Assembly: GCA_023313575.1 (NCBI GenBank)
Contig: JAJTTP010000003.1
Coordinates: 1,550,001-1,614,000, forward strand
DNA: 64,000 nucleotides
Reading direction: 5' to 3'
Source: Eutypella sp. D-1
Taxonomy: Eukaryota; Ascomycota; Sordariomycetes; Xylariales; Diatrypaceae
The notes under the pieces: generated by a model
What the model was told of the DNA's origin: nothing
The model's input: only the letters and a program-made list of their open reading frames with translations
Database searches by the model: none
Program-made: the position numbers and the translations under genes
In this document: piece after piece, positions 25,950-37,560 of the stretch
How the letters are laid out: each line of letters opens with the position of its first letter
Numbering within the stretch: position 1 is the stretch's first letter

Positions 25950-27374
25950 ATGCGCTGGATCTCCGCCATCACGGCTACGGCCACCCTCGTGGGCTCATGT
26001 AAGACGTTATCAATGATATGAGGTGGATGTAGCTAACTGGGATTGTCCAGCTCTGTCCCAGGACGCGCCCTCATTTCCCTTCCCCTCTACCTGCTCTGGC
26101 GTTACTGCGGCTAGATATCCCACCACGCTTGCTTCAGGATGGGAAATGACCAAGGTCATCGGCGGGCTTCGGCAGCCGAGGTCGATTACCTTCGATTCCC
26201 AGGGCCATATGCTGGTCCTCCAGGCGACTAGTGGCATCTCCGTCCACACGTTCGGACCCGACGGCTGCGTAAACAGCACGAAAAGTCTAGTTCAGGACAC
26301 CGGCCTGAACCATGGTCTCTCGCTCACTCCCGATAGCACGACGCTCTTTGCTAGCTCGCAAACCTCGGCGTGGTCGTGGACCTACGACCCGGCCACGATG
26401 GCCGTCAGTAACAAGAAGACCATCATCAATGGCATTTCTCAGGGCATCCACTTCACCCGGACTATATTGGTGTCTCCCAAGAACCCAAACCTCGTGATCG
26501 TGTCTGTCGGCAGTAATAACAACTGGGACTACGCCACCTCGAGTCCCGCCGCGGGCCGCTCGATCGTCAAAGTGTTCGACCTAACCGCGGCGCCGGCGAA
26601 CGGCTACAACTTCAACACCGACGGCACTGTGCTCGCGTACGGACTCCGGAACTCTGTTGCTCTAGCCTTTGACCCTAACGGCCACGTATGGGCGTCTGAG
26701 AACAGCGGCGACAGCTTTACGCTCAACAACCAGGACATCCACATCGACAACCCGGCCGAGGAGCTGAACTACCGTAAGTGTTGCCGTCTACAATACAGAG
26801 TCAAGAATGTTGAACGCTTGGATGACTTACCCCGCGTCTAGTTGGTGACCCCGAGAACCCGCCGGCCGAGAACTGGTACGGCTACCCGACGTGCTTCGCA
26901 GTGTGGAGCCCGACGCCGTTCCCCGGTCTGAAGACGGGCTCGCAGTTCGTGCCGCAGCCCAACTCGAGCTTCCCGGATCACGCGTCGTGCGAGTCCAAGT
27001 CGAAGCCGCCGCGCCTCAGCTTCCTGGCGCACATGGCGCCCATCACTAACGCATTCCACCCGAGCGGCGACAACATGTACATCACGTTCCACGGCAGCTG
27101 GAACCGCCAGCCCGCGAGCGGGTACAAGGTCCTCGAGATCCCCTTCCAGAAGAACGCCGAGGGCAACTGGGACGCCGTCCCTGGCGCCAACGAGCAGAAC
27201 TTCGGCACCGACATCCTTGCTGCACAAAACCCCGGTGGTTGCAACTCCCCCAGCCTCACCATGTCCACCTGTATCCGCCTTGCCGGCCTGAGCTGGGACC
27301 CCGCTGGTGAGCGCCTCTTCGTCAGCAGCGACAACCAGGCTGAGGGTGAGGTCTTCGTTCTCCACAAGAAGTAA
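25950..27374 (+). CDS. Secreted AA12-like pyranose/sorbosone dehydrogenase
   Basis: Predicted extracellular quinoprotein of the L-sorbosone/pyranose dehydrogenase type (six-bladed beta-propeller; CAZy AA12 in fungi), oxidising sugars with pyrroloquinoline quinone as cofactor. I join 25950-25998, 26051-26773 and 26842-27374 (introns of 52 nt, with CTAAC before the acceptor, and 68 nt), giving 434 aa. The first exon supplies a signal peptide of about 18-20 residues that ends at the exon 1/2 junction. Diagnostic blocks are LRQPRSITFDSQGHMLVL, LRNSVALAFDPNGHVWASEN and, near the C-terminus, AHMAPITNAFHP followed by FHGSWNR, the hallmark of this family. Asn-x-Ser/Thr sites fit secretion. Exon 3 is more GC-rich than its surroundings, giving long antisense shadow frames. 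No carbohydrate-binding or cytochrome module is attached. The cofactor is inferred from the family, not shown by the sequence. Confidence 0.88.
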
Positions 27375-28166
27375 GGGGACTGGGCTGGACGGATGGGTTG
27401 GATCGGACCGGTTCGATGTGGGTTGTGCTACAGGTTGCGTCACAAACTACCCTAGTAGGGATTTCGGCATCAAAGATACGTCCATGTTTCTTAAGATGAT
27501 CGTATCAACATGGGAGCACACGCGTAGACATTTCGTTTCAATATGTACCTAGCTTAACTCGTATCTGGGCATAAATGCTAGCACTAGCCGAAGGACCTGT
27601 TCTTCGAACAAACTCTTCCGTCATCCTAGTAGCTATTCCCTGCTCTAGCTGCTGCTTCTCATTATTTGAGCAGTGGGAATCATGTTGGGGTATCACAAAT
27701 GATACACTACGTTGAGATGGCCACGAGTACACAAACAGGTCATGGCAGGGAGGAAAAGCCGGAATGTTCATCAGTGTGCCAACAGCAAGCAAACAATGAA
27801 GGTGCTGTTTGACACTAACATGGACATACTCAGTCGTCAAGGATCCCCTTGGAATGATGTGCCCCCTCCCCCCCTTCTCGGACAACACACAGCCCTTCAT
27901 TGCGAGCTGAAAATCTTGGTTCTGGATCTCTAGCAGGTTATATCCCATCACTCTCTCCCTTTTCAACCCTAATCTATGAAATGCATGATCCTGCCTACAC
28001 AACACACCTTCGAGTCCTCACATGCTTGTGTCACTATCACATCCAACTCCCCTACTGGATGCTAGTGTCACACAACCCTAAATCATATCTAATTAATAGA
28101 ATCCATATGATCCCGCCTAATACTCAGCCTTAATCAGCCCCTTACACCTATCAACAACCAGGAATC
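27375..28166. other. Intergenic, no gene seen
   Basis: This is the 3' flank of the AA12-like gene and the upstream region of a small membrane-protein gene. A minus-strand frame at 27538-28005 is open but has no motif or codon bias I trust. Confidence 0.5.
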
Positions 28167-28673
28167 ATGAGCTACCAAACGGCCACTCGCCGCGTACGCG
28201 CCAGAAAATTCTACATGTATTTCATCCGCTTCCAGCTACTCGCCTTTGTGATGTTCATCAATGTCTTCCAGCCCTCTGCGTTATCCGCGAACGAGGTCGA
28301 CAACTTTTGGTTGGGACACATGAATTGGGTTACATCACACGTGGTTCTAGCTATCATCCGTAGGCTAAGCATGTTGCTGCCGTCCTCCTTCTTTCACGGC
28401 GCCGCACCTCAAGACGCAAGCTCAGTGGTTTTGGTCCCTGAAATGGTATCATCCTTCAAGCTGTCCTTCTTCTGCCTGGCCAGTATCGCTGTTGGCGCCG
28501 CGGGCTTTGGAATGCTGGCCGACGCCTACATCATTATCTTGCGGAAGTGCTTCCAAGGCGAGACTCTGGTGCACAACAATATGTCGTTGTTGTACATGCT
28601 CGTGCGTTTGACCATATTCCAGCCTATCAACTTGAACCTTGCGGCCAAGGTCTGGAACGACATTCGGTCATGA
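28167..28673 (+). CDS. Hypothetical small membrane protein (168 aa)
   Basis: I do not recognise this protein. It is an uninterrupted frame from ATG to TGA with coding-like third positions (many C/G endings). Hydrophobic segments lie at about residues 14-38, 55-75 and 95-130; the last, LSFFCLASIAVGAAGFGML, is the clearest membrane span. The N-terminus is basic (RRVRARK), suggesting a cytosolic start without a cleavable signal. A second unknown membrane protein follows on the same strand about 1.2 kb downstream, and the pair lies between a secreted oxidoreductase and a transposon block. It could be a lineage-specific gene or a 3' exon of a longer model; I found no good upstream exon. Confidence 0.55.
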   Translation: MSYQTATRRVRARKFYMYFIRFQLLAFVMFINVFQPSALSANEVDNFWLGHMNWVTSHVVLAIIRRLSMLLPSSFFHGAAPQDASSVVLVPEMVSSFKLSFFCLASIAVGAAGFGMLADAYIIILRKCFQGETLVHNNMSLLYMLVRLTIFQPINLNLAAKVWNDIRS

Positions 28674-29845
28674 ACAAACGGGAACTTATGGAGCTATGCA
28701 AAAGGAGAGTAGCGATTGGCTTGGGGACTTGTTGTAGGTGTTGAGTCAGGCAGGACAGTTGTCTGTTGAGAGATATGTTTGTTGGATGGGAGCTGGAGGT
28801 GAAAAATCGCTTGAGATGAAAGGGTATCTGCTGGAACATGGCCTGCAAGAGCGGATTGTAACCATAGTGTGATGTATGGACATATGCAAACCACTCGCTC
28901 TTTACATCATGTATTACCTATATCATAAACGCTGACCGTCGCTCGCTGGTCATTTATATCTTCATGAAACTTCGCTATATTCTTTGACAGCTGTCAGCCA
29001 GCCGCTGGTGATTTTTCGGATTGCAGCTGTAATTGGCAGCTAGCCTGGTGGGGGTCTAGATCGGCTTGCCAATGAGTAGGGATGAAATAGGGGAACTCCA
29101 AGCTTATCTTGAGTATATGAAGTGAGAGACAGACGAAGTTTGGCCATAGGTAGCACAATAGGCATGGCAATGTAATTATCTAGAATTTAGTCCTGATAAG
29201 TGACCGTGTATAGTTTCTGTATCTGTTACATATACTGTGGAATGTCGTACCGACCTAACATATGACCTCCATTCCACTACGTATACGTACCTGGTAATAG
29301 CACTATTGCGAGCACATGGCTTAACCCACCATGGAAATAGAGTGACGTAAGTCTATGAGTATAGAATCGCTCATGAAAATATGCTAACTATCACGTATTT
29401 TCTGCTATTCGGGTGGCAAGTGTATATTGCCAATGTCACGGGCGCTTCTTCATAGATACGATGTGTCTTGATGTACGTTGCTTATTTTCCTGCCGTGATG
29501 TCATTTCTTCACCTGGCCACGAACAACCCTTACACGCACCAATTATTATTTGTTTGTATATGACCAGGTCAGGCCTGTGGTTCGTTGACTTTCATTCCAA
29601 ACTGTCATTATCCCCTGTTAGCTTCACGTAGGACTAGTTTGCCTGTATATGACAGCTGAAACTGCCCACATTCAGTTTGTCTTTTCTGCTGTCTGAGTGA
29701 TGTCAAGTACACCTACTAATTTCCTAGGTCTAATTCTATGCAAATTATTGAACTCCTTTCCCATTTCCCTTGACATTTTGTTTTCTGCGTGTGCCTTGTC
29801 TTTAATAGTTATTTCGTGTCTACCTTCAATTCCTCGGAACACATC
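28674..29845. other. Intergenic, no gene seen
   Basis: AT-leaning spacer between two small membrane-protein genes. A polypyrimidine stretch ending in TTTAATAG near 29807-29809 resembles a 3' splice site, so the next gene may have an upstream exon here, but I could not find one with a supported donor. Confidence 0.4.
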
Positions 29846-30451
29846 ATGCGTACTATTTCCATCACGACGCTGGGCCAGTGGTACTGGAACTGGACCGTCC
29901 AGCTGTGGGGCACATTTCTTACTTTATTTATCCTTCACATTGTGTTTGGCACCCTTGCCTCAAAGAATAAGGTGCAACAAAACCTGATCGACCATACTCA
30001 TGTCGAAAACTACCGCACGAACAATGCCGAAAGGGCACTTCGCCTTCTTATCGGCTCAGCCTTTCTTCAGCTCATCACTTACTCCCATATACTATACACT
30101 TGGCGCTGGGCTAGCACTCGGTCAACCGTAGCCAGCTGCCTTCTACATATCCCTCATGCTCTTGCTTTAGTTCCTGTTATTTTATCACTTACATCGAGTT
30201 GGCTGACAAGTCTCATTCGATGTGAGATCAACTACGAACTATACCCCGCAGCGACTATTAGCGAACTCGCTTTCTTGACTTTTACGGCGTATATCATGGT
30301 ACTCTGTATAACGGTCATGCCCATAAACGTACTCCTCTGCGATTATTCTCATGCAGACGATCCGGTGTCGCCGCCTCAATTCGGATACGATGGTCGCACC
30401 GGGTTATATTTTCAAATACGACAGTCTCAAATACATACACCAAATGACTAG
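29846..30451 (+). CDS. Hypothetical four-span membrane protein (201 aa)
   Basis: I do not recognise this protein. From the first ATG in frame it has four well-spaced hydrophobic segments, at about residues 14-36, 67-88, 104-128 and 138-168, separated by short polar loops, and a polar C-terminal tail. The frame stays open upstream to about 29789 without another ATG, which leaves room for a 5' exon. Aromatic residues at span edges (WYWNW, YTWRW) fit an integral membrane protein. Together with the 28167-28673 gene it forms a same-strand pair of unknown membrane proteins, 0.9 kb from the RIP block. Confidence 0.5.
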   Translation: MRTISITTLGQWYWNWTVQLWGTFLTLFILHIVFGTLASKNKVQQNLIDHTHVENYRTNNAERALRLLIGSAFLQLITYSHILYTWRWASTRSTVASCLLHIPHALALVPVILSLTSSWLTSLIRCEINYELYPAATISELAFLTFTAYIMVLCITVMPINVLLCDYSHADDPVSPPQFGYDGRTGLYFQIRQSQIHTPND

Positions 30452-30923
30452 GAACGCACTAGTAGATACAGACGAACCACCGCCAACATCGTCCTTTCCA
30501 CCGTACCCCCTGGATCTGCTGTCTAGCTGTGTATGAGTACTCTGTGCCAGGTTATCTCAACGCAGATACTGCTTAATGGCCCTTGGAGCATGGGAAGAAG
30601 ATCAGGACATACTGGCGCGAAGGATGCTGACTATCAACTCAGCTTACATGGTATATTTTTACGCGGTCGCTAAGCATATTAGGCGGGAACCTATACACCC
30701 CATATCGGCTTTGGTATCGCATGTTGCTGCGTGAGACTGAGAGGGAGCGAAGGAACGAGCGGTGAAAATGGACAGATTTGGATCCACCCACTACGATCAG
30801 TTTTTCATTCAGGTAAATCTAAAAGTCCTGGTTGATTCTAGGTTTACAGAATGCCCGCCGAGAATGTGCATTGTCCTGCTCTAAATACAAATGTGATATT
30901 ACGAGTCCACCAGTAGGATCCAT
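30452..30923. other. Intergenic, no gene seen
   Basis: Short spacer between the convergent ends of a plus-strand membrane-protein gene and a minus-strand gene fragment. No feature seen. Confidence 0.5.
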
Positions 30924-31390
30924 CTACTCTGTGCCCGATGGAGGTAAGGCACCAAAAGCCATAATAATGGCGTCGATGGTATGATAGGCGACGTAAGGTA
31001 AACCCATACTCAATCTCCCATAAGCAATACCAAACTTGTATAGATCTTCCGATATACCACTTCTACTGGCCAAGATCTCGCCTGCTTCACCGAAGAGCTC
31101 ATCTGATCTGTGATCAAACTGTCGGCCCCATCCAGGATTCTTAGCATCCTTAAGCAATTCCTTGTGCCAAAGACTGTAAGATTGCGCACAATAAGGGCCA
31201 AGTCTTCACTGACGCCCAGAGGCTGTTTCTTTGCTACTTGGGCAGAACCGTCCTCTATCATATCGTACCAGAGGTGGAAACCCCCTTTAATGGGAGACAT
31301 GGGTAACTGGCCTTCGACACCAGCCTGTCTTATTCCACAGACAAAAGGTTCAGCAATACCAGCCTGTAACGAAGCCGTCACCACTGGTCT
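30924..31390 (-). pseudogene. Gene fragment truncated at the retrotransposon edge
   Basis: Two open blocks lie in different minus-strand frames. The upstream block (about 31390-31160) reads PVVTASLQAGIAEPFVCG with no starting Met and runs open into the LTR at 31391. The downstream block (about 31190-30924) includes LWHKELLKDAKNPGWGRQFD and ends at a TAG. They may be joined by an intron (acceptor TTACAG near 31171; a GTACGA donor about 95 nt upstream is in phase) or separated by a frameshift. Base composition is normal here, unlike the adjacent element, so RIP did not spread in. I do not recognise the protein. The N-terminal part is missing and no clear continuation is visible on the far side of the element. 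Confidence 0.45.
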
Positions 31391-31613
31391 TGATTTTAGA
31401 TAATAAAAGGCGTAAAAAGGTAAATACTTAAATTAATCGCTAATTAGCTAAAAAAAAAGATTATCTAAATAAAAGCAATCCTATACTTTTTATATATAAA
31501 AAAAGGCAATCCTTTATACTTTAAATCGATAACCAAGGTTTAATCGATTTATTTACGTAACCGTTATCGTTATTAATAAAACTTTTTTACTTTAAAATAA
31601 ATAGTTTATAACA
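31391..31613 (-). repeat. Outer element LTR, left copy (3' LTR)
   Basis: Aligns end to end with 45961-46211. Almost every difference is C/T or G/A, as RIP would give. It lacks about 28 bp that the right copy has near 46105-46135, where the motif TCGATCCA is duplicated. Mutated along its whole length, unlike the right copy. Confidence 0.82.
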
Positions 31614-33748
31614 TTATTTTTTTTAAAAGTTTTATCCTTAAAATTAACTTTTTTAAATTAAATACGTATTTAAATAAGTTATTCCTTTTTTTTTTATTTT
31701 CTTATTTACGTTTGTTTTTTATTTATCTTTTTATTAAAAAATATTAAAAATATAAAAATCCGTTAAATATTATCGCCTTAATTAATAATTAAATCGTTTT
31801 TTTCGGTTTAATTATATTAAACGGTTTAATTTATTTATCGATTTTTATAAGTTATATTATCGGGTTTATTCGGTTTATTATCATATTAAAAAAATCGTTT
31901 TATATTATCGGTATATTTTTTACGGGAAAAATTATCGCGTAATTTTTCCCGAAATAAATATTTTATAAAAAATATGGAAAAAAAAAATTCGATTAAAAAA
32001 AAATCGGAAATTAACTGAAAAAGTTAAAAATTTTTTAATTTATTATAAAATAAAAAGTTAAAAAATTTAACGAAAAATTACATGTTTAAAAAAAAAAAGT
32101 TTTTCGGTAATTTAAAAAATTTTATTATTTTTAAAAACAAAATGCTAAATTAAAATAAAAAAGGATTAAATTTTTTTAAAAAAGCAAAAAATTAAATAAA
32201 ATCGAAAAGGAAAAATTTAATCGGGTAAACGTTTCGGTATAAACAGAAATTAGTCGGGTAACCGATTAAATAATAATTTAAACCGCCGTTAAAGAATAAA
32301 TTACGGTTTTTATAAAATTTTTTTTAAATTTTTTTAAGTAAAAGTTTTTTAAATTCGTGGATTTATCGAAATTAATCGATTAAAGTTTTATCGATAAAAT
32401 TTATAAATTAAATCTTTTATATTTTTAAAATGTTTAAAAAATTTTTACGTATTTTTTTTATATAAATATTTTTATTATTTAATAAAATATTAAATTTAGT
32501 TATTAACTTTACGGAAATTTAGAATTTATTCGATATAATAAATTTTTTAATCGAAAAAGCTTTAAATAATTTAAATTAAAATATTAGCTAAAATAGGTTT
32601 AAATATAAAGATATAAAAAATAAAGTATATATTTATACCGGGTAAAAACAGTTTATAATTAATATCGGAAATAACTTTTTTAATTTTATATGGTTTTAAT
32701 TTTTTAAAATTTAATTTATTATTAAGTTTTTTTATTTTAATTTAGGATATTTTAGATATTATATTTTGTTTTTATTATAAAAGATAAAATTTCTTTTTTA
32801 AATTATAATAATAAGCCATTTGTTATTAAATAAATTAAAATCGGGTTTAAAATTAAACGTATAAAGCTATTATTTCGTTCGTAATTTTTTTAACTTTAAA
32901 AGTAATGGAATTAATAATAAATATATCTGTTAATAACTATTTAAATCGGGAGATATCGATTTCGTAATTATAAAAGGTTTTATAAAAAAATGGTTATGTT
33001 TTCGTTTATTAAAATATTATAAATAATTTAAGCACAAAGTAATAACTTTATTTAATTATTTTATTAATAATTTATATAACTTTATAAATATTATTTAAAA
33101 GTTTAATTAAAACGTTCCGTTTAACCGTTATTTTAAAAATAATAAACCGTAAAAAACTTAAGTTTAATACCGAGTTTTTTAAAAAAGCTGGTTTTAAATT
33201 TAAAAATAAACAATTTATCGCGGTTAAAAATAATTTGTTTTAAAGTTTTATATTTATCGTAAAAATACCGAATAAATAAATAAATAAATTATTCGGTTAT
33301 AATGGTATTAAAATATAAAAAAAGAATTATATTTAATAAGTTTATTTATAATTATTTATATATTATTATATTTTATGCCGTTAATCGGGTTAATAAATTT
33401 AAAAAAAAATAATAAAATTTTAAGTTATAAATTTTTAAACTTTATTAAGGATTTTAATAAGTTATAACAAATTATATAGCTTATATTTTTTTATTTTCGT
33501 TTTTTTATAAATATGGTAATTACGGATAATCTTTTTAACGGTTTTTTTAATATTAAAGAAATTATATAATTCCTTTATTTTATGGAAAGTTTTTACGATT
33601 CCTTAATAATTATAAATAATATTTTCGTAAAATTATTAAACGAATATTTTTTAAAAAGATTTAAAGATATATAATTTTTTTATATATATAAGGTTACCGT
33701 AATTATTTTTATCGTAAATCTGTTTTTTATATTAGTTATAATTTTTAA

Positions 33749-34176
33749 TGTTATAACCGGTCGGGCCATTAGGCCTAATGGGGCTAAACAAGAAAAGATC
33801 CCTGACTTAAGTTCTAAAGAAAAAGACAGCCACATTAAAGTAAGCCACATGCGCCACATAACCAGGAAGGATCGGTTAAATCGGTAATGATCCTAACGAT
33901 ATTAAATCGCTATATTCGAATGCGATCCTAACGATTTAACAATAACCATACATTCCAGTGCCAGGGATAAAGGACATAAATAATATATAGCTACGTTTAT
34001 TACCTTTTTTTTAAATAGTTTTTAAATTTACTAGCTTATAATATAACTTAATTACTTAAAGCACTTTTTTTTTAGTTATTACCAGACGTAATTACTTATT
34101 ACTTAAAACCCCTAGCATTTTTACTAACATAAACCCTTCGACTGGACTAATAGTTAGGAATAGACCAGCCGTTACA
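33749..34176 (+). mobile_element. Solo LTR A (428 bp, divergent member)
   Basis: Begins TGTTATAACCGG and ends CAGCCGTTACA, flanked by a perfect 5 bp duplication TTTAA (33744-33748 and 34177-34181). Its right half matches the 414 bp LTR family seen at four other places here. Its left half differs, so it belongs to a related subfamily. It keeps many GC-rich words, so it is far less mutated than its surroundings and probably younger than most of the RIP. Confidence 0.85.
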
Positions 34177-34196
34177 TTTAAGGAAAAATGTTTTTT

Positions 34197-34610
34197 TATA
34201 ACGGCTGGTTTATTCCTAACTATTAATCCAGTCGAAGGGTTTATGTTAATAAAAATGCTGGGGGTTTTAAATAATAAGTAATTACGTTTAATAATAATAA
34301 AAAAGAAAATGCTTTAAGTAATTAAATTATATTATAAGTTAATAAGTTTAAAAACTATTTAAAAAAAAGGTAATAAACGTAATTATATATTATTTATATT
34401 TTTTATTCTTAATATTAAAATATATAATTATATTAAATTTTTAAATCGTAACGGATTTAACTAATACCTTTAAATTTATAAATTATAACGGATTTATATA
34501 TAACTTTTTTATAACTTATTAAATGTGGCTGGCTTACGTTTTTATTTTTCCGGTAATACCGTTAACGAATAAAGTTATTAACCTTTACTTAGCTTAATTA
34601 AGTTATAATA
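34197..34610 (-). repeat. Gypsy element 3' LTR (copy B)
   Basis: A heavily mutated 414 bp LTR; its edges read TATAAC..TATAATA where less mutated copies give TGTAAC..CATAACA on this strand. It lies head-to-head with LTR A, with 20 bp between them, so the two form a large imperfect inverted repeat. Confidence 0.8.
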
Positions 34611-34626
34611 CGATTTCTCCCTTTTT
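34611..34626 (-). other. Probable polypurine tract
   Basis: Read on the minus strand, this is AAAAAGGGAGAAATCG directly before the 3' LTR of the Gypsy element, where the plus-strand primer of an LTR element is expected. It is purine-rich and keeps its G residues in an otherwise G-poor block. Confidence 0.6.
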
Positions 34627-37239
34627 AAGGTTTTTGTTTTTAAAACCTGATTTCTATGCTTTTATTTATTTTTTATAAGTTTTTTCCGTTTTTATATTTT
34701 TTGTTTTTTTATTATAACTAATCGTATTTTTAAATCTTATTACCGTTTTAATTAACGGGACGGTTATAAAGCTTTTACTTTTTATATTTTATCTTTTAAT
34801 TTCGAAATTATGCTTTATTTTTTTTATTTTCGTTATAAAAAATAGTGCGTAATATCCGAAAGCTTTGCTTGTTATTAAAATTGCATTTTATATAAACGGT
34901 AATACGATGGCTTAAAGATTTTAATTAATTTTTTTTAAAACATTATTTACGAATAAAATCGTTTAAAACATAAAAAGGCATTAATTAAGAAATAACTTTT
35001 TCGTTTTTTAAAAAAGATAAACAAGGTTATTACGCGTTTTTAACGTTTTCGAAAATTATAAAAGTTTTTTCGATATCGTAAAAAAAAAATAATTCGTTAT
35101 AGTTTTTAATCTTTAAAAGAATTAAAAAGTTTAAAAAAAGAAAAACGTCAGGCGGAAAATACGCGTTTTACGGGGTTTATTAAAACGTTAATAAATTTTA
35201 AGGTTATTTCGGATTTTAATTAATTTAAAATAAATATATCGGGTAATTTTAATTAAGATATTATTTTTATTAACGTTTCCGTTAACGTTAATAAAAATTC
35301 TTTAAAAAGCGTTAAATATTTATTAAATAGTTAATAGGTTTTTATATATTTTCGGAGTTATTATATTTTTTTTATTTAACCTTATATTTTATTCGTTTAT
35401 TTTTTATTTATATATTTAGGATTTTTTCCGCTTCGTATTTATTTGCTTTTATTTCGACGTTGTTTTATTTTATTTTTATAACGTTTATATCCGTTACGTT
35501 TTTAAGTAAAAAAACGTAAAAGATTAAATAAATTTTAACTTTTAATAATAAATTTAGTTTATAATTATTTTTTAATATTTTTTTAATAATTAGGTACGGT
35601 CCGATATATTTATAATCAAATTTTTTATTAAATCGTTTTATCGTAATGTTTTTTATAATTAAATAAATTATATCTTTTTCCGAGAAAGTTAATCTTTTTA
35701 ACCTTTTTTAGTTATAATATTTATTTATTTATTTATTAACGTATAAGTTCGAGTTTTGTTTTTATTTTTTTATGTAATTATTTAAGTTATTCCGATATTA
35801 ATATAGTTTTAATGTTATTTAATCCTTTTTTATAAGCATTTCGGTAAACGTCCGGGGTGAATCCGAAATTAACGTTAATAAATGTTATCCGTATATTTTT
35901 ATAATAGGTTATGTTATAAGCTAATTATACGATAAGTAATTATTTTATTTAATTATTTTATTTATAATTAATATATTATCGAAAGTAGGTTTTTAATATT
36001 TAGTTAGTTCGTTTTATTTATCCGTTTATTTAAAGTTTAAAAGCTGTTATAAATTTAAGGTTTAATCCTAATTTTATTATAAAATTTTATTAAAATTTCG
36101 ATACGAATATCGTTCTTTTATTAAAAATAATTTCGAATATAAAACCGTATATTATTATAATATGTCGTAAGAAGATGTATACCATTTGCTTTACGTCGGT
36201 ATTTTTATTATATAAAATAAAATAAAAAAATTTTATAAATCGGTTAATAATTATAAATATGCTGTTATAACCGTTACGTGTTACTGGATCTTTTAATATC
36301 GGTAATTTAATAATAAAATTAAATATAATAAATTTTTATGGTTATTTATTAATTAGTAATAGTTATAATTCTCCGTAAGGTTTATATCGTTTTATTTTAA
36401 TTTTTTTATATATATTATATCGTTATTATATTTATTATATTATTGATTTTATTTTATCGAATATATAGGTTCGTTATAATCGTTTAAAAAGTTTATAATT
36501 TCCCGGGTATCCGTGTAAAAGATATTTATAAATTTTTTATATTAACTGTTTTTACAGTTTTTATAATATTTATAGCTTTTTTATTTATTTTTTTATTAAT
36601 AATTTGTTATTATATTATTCGATTTATTTATATAAGTTATTTTAAATAATCTTAATAGCAATTATTTATCGTTATTTTAAGTATTTTTTTAACGTTTATT
36701 AAAATACCGCGTGTTTAATTAGTATGTACTTTTTTTCTATAACAGGTTACCTGTTAATAATATTTGCTTATCCGTTTTTTAATCCTTTTTTATAAATAAT
36801 AATATAATCGAATTCCGTAAAATATTTAACATATCGTAACTGTTTTCCGTTAAAGGTTTAAATAATAAAAAAATATGTAATGTTTTTATAATCGGTATAA
36901 ACTTTAACTTAATGCATATTTTTTATAAAGTAATATTTAAATTTTTTAAATACGTTAATAATAATAAGAAATTTTTTATCGTAAATTAAATAATTAAATT
37001 CGGTTTTAATAAATTTATAAAAATAAAATGCGATAAGGTGTAATTTTTTTTTTATCTCGTTATTTAATTTACGTTCCGAAGGTATAGTCCGAGGCGTCGG
37101 TTTTTAGCTTAACGGGTTTTTTAAAATCGTATATAATAAGTATTAATTTGTTAATAATAACGTTTTTTAACTTTTTAAAAAATTTGTTTAATTTATTAAT
37201 TTATATAAACCGTTTATCCTTTTTTATTAATTCCGTAAA

Positions 37240-37560
37240 AGGTGTTACGATATATTTAAATCGTCGTATAAATTTCCGATAATAATTTATTAAGCCGAAA
37301 AAGGCCTATATTTCTTTTATACTAATAAGCACTTTTTAATTTTTAATAATCGCGATTTTTTTAAAATTTATTTTAATATATTTAAAAGTAATAATATATT
37401 TAAAAAATTCTATTTCTTATATATAAAATACACTTTTTTCGGGTTTTATTAATAAATTAACGTTTTATAATGTTTATAATACTTTATGTATATATTTTTA
37501 TGCTATTTTTTTAATTTCGAGTAAATAAGGATATCGTCGAGATAATAAATAACGAAAACA
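37240..37560 (-). pseudogene. Reverse transcriptase remnant (Ty3/Gypsy)
   Basis: The minus strand keeps the catalytic block YLDDILIYS (two catalytic Asp), preceded by FVIY, at 37518-37556. About 200 bp downstream in the same sense is FFGLINYYRKFIRRF, the block that follows the palm in Gypsy pol. In-frame stops lie between them, consistent with RIP turning CAG/CGA/TGG codons into stops. Confidence 0.85.

Noticed and set aside
26838..27443. Minus-strand frame of 201 codons
   Set aside because: Antisense shadow of the GC-rich third exon of the AA12-like gene; no motif.
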